From Verrucomicrobiia bacterium (GTDB lineage: Bacteria; Verrucomicrobiota; Verrucomicrobiia; Limisphaerales; UBA1100), in NCBI GenBank assembly GCA_014239365.1, contig JAAZZB010000025.1, positions 1 through 48,012 on the forward strand: a stretch of DNA of 48,012 nucleotides. The letters run 5' to 3'. The notes beneath the pieces were generated by a model. It was not told the DNA's origin, did not search any database, and was given only the letters and a program-made list of their open reading frames with translations. The position numbers were made by a program, and so were the translations under genes. How positions within the stretch are numbered: position 1 is the first letter of the stretch; every line of letters starts with the position of its first letter. This document shows, one piece after another, positions 40,434 through 48,012 of this stretch.

Positions 40434-41039
40434 TCAATAACTATGCTTCACTTTCAGCGCCGACGCAACCGCGGGCGGCACAAAATTTTCAATCGCTTCA
40501 ATCGATTCCCCCGCACGCAATCGTTCACGCAGATCACTGGCTGAAATCGCCACCGGTTCTCCGCGCAACATCGTGCCGCGAAAAGTAGGCGGAAATTCCA
40601 CTGCGGGTTCACCGGCGCGGGGCACTACCATAAAAGTAACCGCCTCCGCAAGCGCCGCCGCTTCGCGCCATTCCGGCAGCGTGGGCACGTGATCCGCGCC
40701 AATGAGATAAAATAACTCCGCCTCCGGAAAGCGCGCCGCATAATCGCGCACCGTATCGATGGTGTACGAAACGCCCTCGCGCTCAATTTCCTGCGCATCA
40801 ATTTCGCAACGCGGTTCATCGGCAAACGCCAATCGCAACCATTCCAAACGGGACGCTGCGGGAGCAAGGGATTGCGCCTGCTTAAAAGGCGATTGCGCAG
40901 CGGGGATGATAAAAATTTGATCCAACGCCATCTCCGCCAAAGCCGCCCGCGCCACCATCGTATGCCCGTTGTGCACGGGGTCAAATGAACCGCCGAAGAG
41001 ACCGATGCGGGTTATTGGGTTGGAAGTTTCAAGTTTCAA
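40434..41039 (-). CDS. nadD: Nicotinate-nucleotide adenylyltransferase
   Basis: 201 residues. NadD joins nicotinate mononucleotide with ATP to make deamido-NAD. The nucleotidyltransferase signatures are GLFGGSFDPVHNGH (with the HxGH-type HNGH) at the start and AISASDLRERLRAGESI near the end, the latter containing the ISxxxxR motif. FYLIGADHVPTLPEW is the family middle motif. The frame opens with TTG 41039 inside a simple-sequence stretch (AATTTTCAAGTTTC-like), so the exact start is unclear; ITRIGLFGG must be close to the true N-terminus. It sits between cstA and rsfS on the same strand, in a probable nadD-rsfS operon. Confidence 0.93.
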   Translation of the reverse strand: MKLETSNPITRIGLFGGSFDPVHNGHTMVARAALAEMALDQIFIIPAAQSPFKQAQSLAPAASRLEWLRLAFADEPRCEIDAQEIEREGVSYTIDTVRDYAARFPEAELFYLIGADHVPTLPEWREAAALAEAVTFMVVPRAGEPAVEFPPTFRGTMLRGEPVAISASDLRERLRAGESIEAIENFVPPAVASALKVKHSY

Positions 41040-41061
41040 TTTTCAATTTTCCCATCAACCC

Positions 41062-42942
41062 TCAACCATCAACCCCCGGGCCACTGGCCCGGGCTACAAC
41101 AGCGGGTTGATCGAGTGCGTTTTCCTCCAGCACGCCTTTGGCTTTGGGGAAAATTTTGATGGCTTCGACGATCATCCAAATTTCCAGCGCGATCGTGGCC
41201 AAGCCAATGCCGCCGAGGAGGTAGTCCGGCTGACTCCCTCTCAACCATCCGGGCGCAATCCACAATTGATAGATCATCGCCCAGACTGGCATCACCAACA
41301 TAAAAATCATCGGGATGGCGATAAACCAAATCGCGCGACCGCGGCGCCATAAATAAAATGTGATGACAAGAAATGACAAGCCGGCGAGCAATTGATTAGT
41401 CGCGCCAAAGAGCGGCCAAAGGAGCAGCCCGCCTTTGCCGGCGTTGGCGAGGCTCCACGCTTTGCCCGCGGGCGGGACGGCGGCCATTGCACCGGCGATG
41501 ATGATAGCGAAGATTGTGGCGCCGTGTTTGTTTTGCAACCACGCGAGGGGTGCAAAAGGTGCGGCACTTTCATCGCCGACTTTGCCTCCAATCGTCGCGG
41601 CGAGTTCTTGCACGACGTAGCGTTGCAAACGGCAGGCGGTGTCCAGCGTGGTGCCGGCGAAGGAGGCGACGAGCACGCCCATCAGCGCAATGGCCACAGC
41701 GGGCGCGATGCCGAGCGCTTGGAGGAAATTGGCCGAGCCCTGCACGAACGCGCCGACCTTTGCGGCCAATGCACCGGCGGCAAGCCAGTCGCCGTACTGC
41801 GCGGTCCACGCGTCGGTGCCGGTGAGCAATTCTCCGCCGTGCATCATCCCAAGGCCGAGGCCCGCGCCGCAGGCGAGGAGGACGAGCGTGGCGAGAAAGC
41901 CTTCGGTGAGCATACTGCCGTAACCAACGAAGCGCGCGTCTTCTTCGTTTTTGAGTTGCTTGCTGCTGGTGCCGCTGGAAACGAGGCAGTGAAAACCACT
42001 GACCGCGCCGCACGCGATGGTGATAAATAAAAACGGAAAAATGAGCGGCGCGTTCTTCGGGCTGAAATCCCACATCGGCGCGACCATACTCAGCGTTTGT
42101 TTTTCGCCGCCGGTTGGCGTGTAGCCAAAGAACGCCGCCGCGCCGAGGCCGAGCACGATGAGCGCCAGCGCAGAAATCAATTGAAGTGAGTTGATGTAAT
42201 CGCGCGGTTGGAGAAGCGTCCAAACCGGCAACACGGAAGCCACATAAGAATAGCCGAGCAACACGAGCACCCATTGCCACAACGGCCACGCGGCGAGAGC
42301 GGCGTTGAATGCGCCAAGCGCGCCGGTGTCTCCAAAAATAACAGTGAGGTACATCACCGCCAACGCGATGAGCGACGGTAAAAATAATCCGAAGCCTTTG
42401 CGATGCAAGAGGGTGCCGATGATGATGGCGATTGGGATTTGTACGATGCACGGAAAGATGGCGGCGGGGTATTGCTTGAACACTGCGGCGATGACTAACC
42501 CAAAAATCGCAAGCACCACAGTGAGCGCCATAAATAAAACGAAGAGGAAAAGTAGGCGAACGCGTTTATTCAAAACACGCCCGGCGATGTCGCCGACGGT
42601 TTGGCCGTTGTTGCGAAGGCTGACGACGAGCGCGCCGAAGTCGTGTACGGCGCCAATGAAAATGGAACCGAACACCACCCACAACAACGCGGGAAGCCAT
42701 CCCCACATAATCGCGATGGCGGGGCCGACGATGGGGCCGGTGCCGGCGATGGAGGTGAAGTGATGGCCAAAGACGATGGACTTTTTGGTGGGCACATAGT
42801 CGACGCCGTCCTCGAGTTTTTCGCTGGGGCAAACGGCACTGGCGGAGAGGCGGAAGATTTTTTTGCCCAGCCAGCGTCCATAAGTATGGTAGGCGACGAT
42901 GAATCCGAGGCCGGCGAGCAGGGCGATGAGGAGGGTTTCCAT
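41062..42942 (-). CDS. cstA: CstA family peptide/pyruvate transporter
   Basis: 626 residues with about 15 membrane helices. CstA proteins import peptides or pyruvate during carbon starvation. The family pattern is clear: VDYVPTKKSIVFGHHFTSIA followed by GTGPIVGPAIAIMWGWLPAL, VFGSIFIGAVHDFGALVVSL, SGFHCLVSSGTSSKQL, and AGTTLDTACRLQRYVVQEL near the end. The length is shorter than E. coli CstA, as in many CstA homologues of other phyla. The C-terminal residues VVARASGPG are encoded by a family H repeat, then VDG and stop. No CRP-type operator was identified upstream, though the window does encode a putative cAMP system. Confidence 0.95.
   Translation of the reverse strand: METLLIALLAGLGFIVAYHTYGRWLGKKIFRLSASAVCPSEKLEDGVDYVPTKKSIVFGHHFTSIAGTGPIVGPAIAIMWGWLPALLWVVFGSIFIGAVHDFGALVVSLRNNGQTVGDIAGRVLNKRVRLLFLFVLFMALTVVLAIFGLVIAAVFKQYPAAIFPCIVQIPIAIIIGTLLHRKGFGLFLPSLIALAVMYLTVIFGDTGALGAFNAALAAWPLWQWVLVLLGYSYVASVLPVWTLLQPRDYINSLQLISALALIVLGLGAAAFFGYTPTGGEKQTLSMVAPMWDFSPKNAPLIFPFLFITIACGAVSGFHCLVSSGTSSKQLKNEEDARFVGYGSMLTEGFLATLVLLACGAGLGLGMMHGGELLTGTDAWTAQYGDWLAAGALAAKVGAFVQGSANFLQALGIAPAVAIALMGVLVASFAGTTLDTACRLQRYVVQELAATIGGKVGDESAAPFAPLAWLQNKHGATIFAIIIAGAMAAVPPAGKAWSLANAGKGGLLLWPLFGATNQLLAGLSFLVITFYLWRRGRAIWFIAIPMIFMLVMPVWAMIYQLWIAPGWLRGSQPDYLLGGIGLATIALEIWMIVEAIKIFPKAKGVLEENALDQPAVVARASGPGVDG
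41075..41098. repeat. Family H palindromic repeat, copy 3 (within cstA)
   Basis: CCCGGGCC-ACT-GGCCCGGG followed by CTACA. It is translated as the last residues of CstA on the minus strand. Confidence 0.85.
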
Positions 42943-43081
42943 GGTTATGACGCGCCGAGGGCGCAGTAACGTGCCGGAAAACTAGGGGATTTTTGCAAAA
43001 AAAGCAATGCGCGCGGGCGAATGGGCATTTTTTCAAAAAATTCAGTTGTTAACAGGTGTTAGCAGTGTTAGTAACTAACTT

Positions 43082-43111
43082 TTGCCGTTGGCGAGAGGGA
43101 TCAACTATAAC
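43082..43111 (+). promoter_or_regulatory. Likely promoter of the small basic protein gene
   Basis: TTGCCG (43082-43087), 18 bases, TATAAC (43106-43111). It leaves a leader of roughly 75 bases before ATG 43193. The rest of the 250-base gap (42943-43192) holds GTTAGNAG-type repeats at about 43046-43078 but no gene. Confidence 0.5.
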
Positions 43112-43192
43112 GAATGCCTCGCCCGTGCTAAGGACTGGTGTACTGAAAAGGCGCTACGAATCGGCTGGGCGGGGTGACGAAGGAACAGATTT

Positions 43193-43348
43193 ATGTCACG
43201 ACATCGCAGTTTACGATCTTCGAATACACTGGGCGCTAAGCGCAACGTGCTGAAGCGCTTTGAGCGCGTGGCACTGCTTAAAGAACGCGGCGAGTGGAAA
43301 GAGGGCGACCGCGTGGTGGGACTTCGCAAGACGAAGCCCTCCGAATAG
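43193..43348 (+). CDS. Small basic protein of the Chlamydiae/Verrucomicrobia type
   Basis: 51 residues beginning MSRHRSLRSSNTLGAKRNVL, then KRFERVALLKERGEWKEGDR and VVGLRKTKPSE. It matches the PVC-specific small basic protein family, recognised by the KRNVLKRFERVxLLKxRGxW core. The net charge is strongly positive, so it probably binds RNA or the ribosome; function is unproven. An AAGGAA ribosome-binding site lies 8 bases before the ATG, and a promoter is seen upstream. The gene is too short for many gene finders. It is one of the best lineage markers in the window. A pseudouridine synthase gene follows. Confidence 0.85.
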   Translation: MSRHRSLRSSNTLGAKRNVLKRFERVALLKERGEWKEGDRVVGLRKTKPSE

Positions 43349-43454
43349 CGGCCGCGTATTGATTCGCTTCGATGTCACGGGCCTTCGCCCGGAGGTGCAT
43401 CTGTTCCACGGTGAGACACTGAACGGAAGTTCTGTGCCTGAATGAGAACAGTTG

Positions 43455-44159
43455 ATGGTGCGCCTGCAAAAATTCTTGGCCCAAGCCGGGATCGCTTCGC
43501 GGCGTGCCAGCGAAGCGATCATTCAGGACGGGCATGTGGAGGTGAATGGCCGGCCGGTCACGCGGCTGGGAACCCAAGTGGATCCCGCGAAAGACGTGGT
43601 GACTGTTTCCGGCAAACCCATCCAACCGTTGAGCCATCGCTATGTCGCGGTGCATAAACCCAAAGGGGTTTTGTGTACCCGGAAAGACGAGCGCGGGCGG
43701 CCCTTGTTGGGCGACCTGTTGCCGCCGGACTGGGACCTGAAACCCGTGGGCCGACTGGACCGCGACAGCGAAGGATTGATCTTTGCCACAAACGACGGCG
43801 AGTTTGCACTGCGAATGACACATCCGCGGTACAACGTGCCCAAGGTCTACACGGTGGAAGTGAAAGGCAAAGTGCCACAAACGGCGCTGACGCAATTCAC
43901 CGAAGGCGTGGAGGACGCGGGCGAGTTGTTGCGGGCCCGCAAGGCGACTTTGGTGAGTAGCACTCGCGCACGCAGCATCGTGCGGATCGAACTCACCGAA
44001 GGCAAAAACCGCGAGGTGCGCCGATTGTTTGCGTCACAGGAAATAAAAGTCATCCGGCTAACCCGGATGCAAATAGGAAAAATAAAATTAGGCGAGTTGC
44101 CCCCCGGCAAATGGCGAACACTAACAGAAACTGAAATCCAAACCTTGTTGAGGAACTGA
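43455..44159 (+). CDS. rRNA pseudouridine synthase (RsuA/RluB/RluE/RluF family)
   Basis: 234 residues. An S4 RNA-binding domain is at the N-terminus (VRLQKFLAQAGIASRRASEA, VEVNGRPVTRLGTQV). The catalytic domain has PVGRLDRDSEGLIFATNDGE, where the Asp of GRLDRDSEGL is the nucleophile. KVYTVEVKGK and GKNREVRRLFAS are further family motifs. It isomerises uridine in rRNA (16S or 23S, not decidable here). ATG 43455 was chosen; a TTG 3 bases upstream is in frame. The stop overlaps the next start by one base (TGATG), so the SH3 gene is coupled. Confidence 0.93.
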   Translation: MVRLQKFLAQAGIASRRASEAIIQDGHVEVNGRPVTRLGTQVDPAKDVVTVSGKPIQPLSHRYVAVHKPKGVLCTRKDERGRPLLGDLLPPDWDLKPVGRLDRDSEGLIFATNDGEFALRMTHPRYNVPKVYTVEVKGKVPQTALTQFTEGVEDAGELLRARKATLVSSTRARSIVRIELTEGKNREVRRLFASQEIKVIRLTRMQIGKIKLGELPPGKWRTLTETEIQTLLRN

Positions 44160-45667
44160 TGAAAACCACCCTGTCCCGTATATTAACCCCCGCGCTCACA
44201 CTCGCGGCCACCACCCTGCTCATCGCGCAAACCGCGCCGCCCATCCCAGCCGGACCGGGCGCGCCACCTACGCGCCAGCCCGAACCGCCCGCGCAACCGG
44301 TCCCCACACCGGCCGTGCCCGCGCCCTCACCGGAAATCATCCCGCCAGCCGTCGCACCGGCAGTGCCCACCGTGCCGCTGGTGCCGCCCGCAGTCACGCC
44401 CCCCGTGGTGCCCGCGCCGGCAACCCCAGCCGTTTCGCCTGCGCCACCGATCACCCAACCAGCGCCCGCGCAGCCGAAGCTGATTGAATTGAAACTCCCG
44501 GCCCCCACGCCCTCCATTGGGTTGGGCGTCATCACCGGCACCCGCGTCAGCGCCCGCGGCAAAGCCACAGTGCACAGCCAGCTGGTGTTTCGGTTTGGCC
44601 AAAACGAGCCGGTGAACATCCTTGAGGAAATCACGCTCGCCGCGCCCAAAGCCGGTGAGCCGCGCAAATGGTTTCGCGTGCAGGTGCCTCAGGATGCCGG
44701 CTTGTGGGTTCACCACAATTTCCTCCACAACCAACGCATCGTGAACATCGTGGGCAATGATGGCAAACCCTCCCCACACACTTACGCCAGCGTGAAGCCC
44801 AACCGGCTCAACGTGCGTGGCGGTGCGGGCGACGCGTTCCCAGTCCTCGGCCGATTGCATCAAGGCACCGACGTCGCCCTCACCGGCGCGCAAAAAGGTA
44901 ATTGGCTTGAAGTCTTCGCGCCCGGAAACTGCTCCGTATACGTGGCCTCGCAATTCGTGAAACGCGCCAACGGCAACGTGGACAACATCATCGAAGTCCA
45001 ACCCACGACCGGCACACAACCACAGCCGGGAATCATTCAGCCCCTGCAACCGGGAATCATTCATCCTCTGCAACCAAGCGCCCAACCCGCGGTGCCTGCG
45101 GTACCCGTGCAGCCCGGCACCATTGCCCCCGCAGTTCCCGGCGCGCAACCGGCGGTGCCTGCCGAAACGACCATCACGATTGATCCAAAAACTTTTGGCA
45201 ATCCCGGCGGCGGCACCACCCCCGGCGGCATCGCCATCGTCCCCAAACCATCCAAGCCCATCACGCCGGCGATCCTCAAACCCATCGTGCCCGTGAAACC
45301 CGTTGTGCCCGCGCCCGCCAAGCCGGTGCAAGTCGCCAAGGCCAACCCGAACCTGCCCCCGCCCAGCAAACCGATGGTGGACAAAAACGGCGCGCCTATT
45401 CGCATTGTCACTCGCGAAGGCATCGTGCATCGCACGCTCAGCCTAAGCGCCCCCTCGCGTTATGTGCTCGAGCATCTCGAGAGCGGCAAGACGATTAACT
45501 TCCTCATCACCAAACATCCGGCGTTGGAGAAGCAAATGGAAAAACTCCTCGGCCGCCGCATCCTCGTCAGTGGACAGGAAGCGATGGACGCCCGCAATCA
45601 GCACACACCGGTGCTCATCATAAAGTCCCTCAAAACTACGGACGACACTGACGACACCGAAAAGTAA
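44159..45667 (+). CDS. Exported Pro-rich protein with two bacterial SH3-like domains
   Basis: 502 residues. A signal peptide (MKTTLSRILTPALTLAATTL, cut near IAQ) is followed by a Pro/Ala-rich region (about 25-108). Two SH3b-like domains follow: about 122-190 (TRVSARGKATVHSQLVFRFG, WFRVQVPQDAGLWVHHNFL) and about 205-268 (NRLNVRGGAGDAFPVLGRLH, then WLEVFAPGNCSVYVASQFV). A second Pro-rich region (about 285-400) precedes a C-terminal domain about 410-490 that resembles a small SH3/OB-like fold. SH3b domains usually bind peptidoglycan or peptides in the envelope. It is coupled to the pseudouridine synthase gene. No enzymatic motif is seen. Confidence 0.82.
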   Translation: MKTTLSRILTPALTLAATTLLIAQTAPPIPAGPGAPPTRQPEPPAQPVPTPAVPAPSPEIIPPAVAPAVPTVPLVPPAVTPPVVPAPATPAVSPAPPITQPAPAQPKLIELKLPAPTPSIGLGVITGTRVSARGKATVHSQLVFRFGQNEPVNILEEITLAAPKAGEPRKWFRVQVPQDAGLWVHHNFLHNQRIVNIVGNDGKPSPHTYASVKPNRLNVRGGAGDAFPVLGRLHQGTDVALTGAQKGNWLEVFAPGNCSVYVASQFVKRANGNVDNIIEVQPTTGTQPQPGIIQPLQPGIIHPLQPSAQPAVPAVPVQPGTIAPAVPGAQPAVPAETTITIDPKTFGNPGGGTTPGGIAIVPKPSKPITPAILKPIVPVKPVVPAPAKPVQVAKANPNLPPPSKPMVDKNGAPIRIVTREGIVHRTLSLSAPSRYVLEHLESGKTINFLITKHPALEKQMEKLLGRRILVSGQEAMDARNQHTPVLIIKSLKTTDDTDDTEK

Positions 45668-45668
45668 C

Positions 45669-46592
45669 GTGGGCACCGAAGCCATCGACGCCATTGAAAA
45701 TCGGATTGATGGCCGCGCCATCGCCGAGCAAATACACGGGGAAACCCGGCGGCATATTGAAGCCCTGAGTGAGCAGGGCACGCCGCCGGGTCTCGTCTTT
45801 GTGCGCGTGGGCGAGGATGCTGCCTCGCGCGTGTACGTGGGGATGAAGGAAAAAACCTGCGCCCGCCTCGGCATTCAGTCCACCACCCACGTGCTGCCGG
45901 AGGACACGTCGGAAAAGGAATTGCTCAAACTCATTGGCGAGCTGAACGCCAACCCCACCGTGCACGGCATCCTCGTGCAGGCGCCGCTGCCCGCCTCCAT
46001 CAACGAAGCCACTATCTTTGCCGCGGTATCGCCTAATAAAGACGTGGACGGATTTCATCCCGTCAACGTCGGCAAACTGTTACTCGGCGACACCGATGGC
46101 TTTGTGCCCTGCACCCCCGCCGGTGTGCACGAGCTGCTCATTCGCAGTGGCGTGCCCATCCAAAGTGCGGAAGTCGTCATCCTTGGCCGCGGCAATATCG
46201 TCGGCAAACCGATGGCCGCCATCCTTTGCCAAAAGGCAACGCACGCCAACGCCACCGTCACGCTGTGCCACTCGCGCACAGCCAACCTCGCCGATCATTG
46301 CCGCCGCGCGGATATTTTAATCGCCGCCATCGGCGTGGCCGAATTTGTAAAAGCCGATATGGTGAAACCCGGCGCCACCGTCATCGACGTGGGCGTGAAC
46401 CGCGTCCCCGATCCCGACGCCAAGAACGGCACACGGCTGGTGGGTGATGTGGACTTCGCCGCCGTGCAACCGATCGCCGGACTCATCACGCCAAACCCCG
46501 GCGGCGTGGGGCCAATGACCATCGCGCTGCTCATGCGCAACACCGCCCGCGCCGCCGCGCGCGCGGTGGGGCTTGAGTTAGAAACCCAATAA
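45669..46592 (+). CDS. folD: Bifunctional methylenetetrahydrofolate dehydrogenase / cyclohydrolase
   Basis: 307 residues. FolD interconverts 5,10-methylene-, 5,10-methenyl- and 10-formyl-THF with NADP. The active-site Lys/Tyr segment is in ASRVYVGMKEKTCARLGI, followed by HGILVQAPLP and NKDVDGFHPVNVGKLLLGD. The NADP site is ILGRGNIVGKPMA (usual GRSxIVGxP), and the end has TPNPGGVGPMTIALLMRNT. GTG 45669 begins right after the SH3 gene stop. It is slightly longer than typical because of an N-terminal extension. It supplies 10-formyl-THF for PurH and other steps. Confidence 0.96.
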   Translation: MGTEAIDAIENRIDGRAIAEQIHGETRRHIEALSEQGTPPGLVFVRVGEDAASRVYVGMKEKTCARLGIQSTTHVLPEDTSEKELLKLIGELNANPTVHGILVQAPLPASINEATIFAAVSPNKDVDGFHPVNVGKLLLGDTDGFVPCTPAGVHELLIRSGVPIQSAEVVILGRGNIVGKPMAAILCQKATHANATVTLCHSRTANLADHCRRADILIAAIGVAEFVKADMVKPGATVIDVGVNRVPDPDAKNGTRLVGDVDFAAVQPIAGLITPNPGGVGPMTIALLMRNTARAAARAVGLELETQ

Positions 46593-46601
46593 TTTAACAC
46601 A

Positions 46602-47039
46602 ATGACCGACGCAAGAATACTCCCCGACCTCCAATGCTCGCTGATGTGCGAGGACGTCCGACAGGAAGCCAACGGCAATATTTTCCTGATCGGCGTGCTA
46701 AACCAAATCGTGGTGCCGCAAGTGCCCGTGGCGGCAAACAAACTCGCGTGCTTCAACCGCTGGACCGCCGGCGTGGGCGAATTCAACGAAGTGGTCAAAC
46801 TGCTCGCGCCTGATCAATCCACCGTGGTGCGCGAAAATACGCTGGCGTTTACGATGGAAAATCCCGGCGTGGTGCGCACGAACGTGCATATGTTTCAAGG
46901 CGTGGAATTTACCGAAGCCGGCGCGTATTACGTTGAGGTGACTGTCGATGACGTGCTGAAGCTGCGCTATCCGCTGCCGCTGGTGGTGATGCCGCAAAAT
47001 CAAAATGGCGGCGGCGATAACGGCGGCGAACAGAATTAA
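46602..47039 (+). CDS. Uncharacterised 145-aa protein (DUF6941-like)
   Basis: 145 residues. LQCSLMCEDVRQEANGNIFL followed by IGVLNQIVVPQVPVAANKLA resembles the start of DUF6941 proteins, a small beta-rich family of unknown function, but the match is from memory and weak. Later strands (GVEFTEAGAYYVEVTVDDVL, RYPLPLVVMP) fit an immunoglobulin-like beta sandwich. The C-terminal tail is Gln/Asn/Gly-rich (NQNGGGDNGGEQN). No signal or membrane helix. It lies 9 bases after folD and 3 bases before the next gene. Confidence 0.72.
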   Translation: MTDARILPDLQCSLMCEDVRQEANGNIFLIGVLNQIVVPQVPVAANKLACFNRWTAGVGEFNEVVKLLAPDQSTVVRENTLAFTMENPGVVRTNVHMFQGVEFTEAGAYYVEVTVDDVLKLRYPLPLVVMPQNQNGGGDNGGEQN

Positions 47040-47042
47040 TTT

Positions 47043-48011
47043 ATGGAACCGGCCCCGTCCAATGGCGAGCCGCCGGAGGAAACTTCGCCGGAACCCAACG
47101 AGCCCATCGACCCTTCGGCTGAGCCGGAGTCTTCGTCTTCGCCCGCCAAAGGGTTCCCAATCACCTTCAGTGGTGTGGCCTCCTTTGCCGAAACCGGTTG
47201 GGGACGCCTGCTCGGTTGGCAATTTCTAATGGCCCTCGCGCTGGGCGGCGCGGTGCTGCTCGTACTCGCCCGCCATTGGGCGCCCGTGGTGGATTCGGCA
47301 ATGCAACAACTCCCCGCCGAAACCGGCTGGCGCAACGGCGCACTCGTTTGGCCCGATGAAAAACCCGTAGAGCTGGGCCGCAACAATTATTTCTGCCTCA
47401 TCGTGGATCCCGCAGGCACCGCGCGCCAGGGTCAGCTCGCCGATGTACAGGTGGAACTCCGCCGCGAAGATTGGCTGCTCGGTTCGGTGTTCGGCTATTT
47501 TGAATTGAACTACGCGCCCGGCGACTTACCGCTGCGGCGCGAAGCACTGGCCCCGTGGTGGGGCGCGCGTCGGCCATTTCTATTACTGGCAATGGGCGCG
47601 TCGGCCGCAGCACTGGCGTGGCTCAGCTGGCTGGCGCTGGGCTTTGTGGGCGGCGCGGTGGTGCGCTCGGTTGCATTTTACGTGGACCGCCAATGCCCCC
47701 CCGGCGGCGGCTGGAGATTAGCGGCCGCAGCGCAATTGCCCGCCGTGCTGTTATGGACAGTGGGCGTACTGTGCTACGCGCTGGGATTGTTGCCGTGGAT
47801 GGGGCTTCTGGTTTTGATTCCAGTAACGGCGCTGGTGGCGTGGGGGTATTTATTCTTCGCGCCATTTTTCCTGCCAAAAATTGAAGCAACCGGCCCCAAC
47901 CCATTCGAAGGCGAGGACGAAAAACCCAATGCCGATGATGACGAAAACGAATTCACCGAACCGATTGAGCCCAATCCATTTCAGGATACCGAGGACGAGC
48001 ACAAAACGTGA
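47043..48011 (+). CDS. Uncharacterised membrane protein
   Basis: 322 residues. A Pro/Glu/Ser-rich acidic N-terminus (about 1-38) is followed by a helix at about 58-76 (LLGWQFLMALALGGAVLLVL), an external domain of about 95 residues, then three or four helices (about 176-205, 232-255, 258-280). An acidic tail repeats NPFEGEDE / NPFQDTEDE-like motifs. NPF motifs in tandem are interesting but their use in bacteria is unknown. It follows the DUF6941-like gene by 3 bases in the folD unit. I do not recognise the family; the gene ends one base before the window end. Confidence 0.78.
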   Translation: MEPAPSNGEPPEETSPEPNEPIDPSAEPESSSSPAKGFPITFSGVASFAETGWGRLLGWQFLMALALGGAVLLVLARHWAPVVDSAMQQLPAETGWRNGALVWPDEKPVELGRNNYFCLIVDPAGTARQGQLADVQVELRREDWLLGSVFGYFELNYAPGDLPLRREALAPWWGARRPFLLLAMGASAAALAWLSWLALGFVGGAVVRSVAFYVDRQCPPGGGWRLAAAAQLPAVLLWTVGVLCYALGLLPWMGLLVLIPVTALVAWGYLFFAPFFLPKIEATGPNPFEGEDEKPNADDDENEFTEPIEPNPFQDTEDEHKT

Positions 48012-48012
48012 C

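Noticed and set aside
1-48011. tRNA or rRNA genes, and IS transposase genes
   Set aside because: No cloverleaf-like or rRNA sequence and no transposase motif was recognised on either strand; a tRNAscan/Infernal run would be needed to exclude small RNAs fully.

Overview
The window is GC-rich bacterial chromosome carrying 46 protein-coding genes that I can support, with no tRNA, rRNA, CRISPR array or transposase. Several features point to the PVC superphylum and most likely Verrucomicrobiota (a Pedosphaera/Limisphaera-like lineage): a 51-residue small basic protein of the Chlamydiae/Verrucomicrobia type, paired Tat-exported Gfo/Idh/MocA oxidoreductases, a PA14 plus multi-heme cytochrome c protein, GYF_2 (DUF4339) proteins, and many dispersed palindromic repeats. 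The lineage is an inference from gene content; no marker-gene tree was possible.

Layout. 1-5.7 kb: the end of one Gfo/Idh/MocA oxidoreductase, a GYF_2 membrane protein, an AT-rich segment with a strong promoter and an operator-like array in front of an unknown 140-aa gene, a lipoprotein, and a second complete Gfo/Idh/MocA protein. 6-7.4 kb: an ECF sigma / putative anti-sigma / YbjQ-type cluster. 7.5-12.1 kb: three tandem DUF4139-like exported paralogues and a lipoprotein. 12.1-20.98 kb: purH, a five-heme cytochrome, trigger factor, a collagen-like lipoprotein, DAHP synthase, a nucleotidyltransferase and gpmA. 21.2-26.2 kb: ygfZ, a lipoprotein with one cyclophilin and two FKBP domains, a cyclophilin, a NUDIX hydrolase and small proteins. 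26.5-29.3 kb: korAB (2-oxoacid:ferredoxin oxidoreductase). 29.8-33.1 kb, minus strand: a RodZ-like protein, rimO, pgsA, pgpA. 33.2-38.3 kb: an MBL-fold hydrolase, a cyclic-nucleotide-binding protein, and an FtsK translocase with an embedded class III nucleotidyl cyclase domain. 38.4-43 kb: YihY/BrkB, a DUF4149-like protein, rsfS, nadD, cstA. 43.2-48 kb: the small basic protein, a pseudouridine synthase, an SH3 protein, folD and two uncharacterised proteins.

The most striking object is the 1029-residue FtsK. Between its four-helix membrane domain and its motor lies a complete class III cyclase domain that keeps both metal aspartates, the adenine-selecting Lys/Asp pair and the transition-state Asn/Arg. 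The next gene on the same strand encodes a GYF_2-like plus cyclic-nucleotide-binding protein with an intact phosphate-binding cassette. Together they suggest that cAMP is made at the division/chromosome-segregation machine and read by a partner encoded next door.

A second theme is the repeats. About ten families of short palindromic elements occupy the gene junctions. They supply the stop codons or C-terminal residues of several genes, the N-terminal codons of two others, and in one case sit between two copies of a duplicated gene start.
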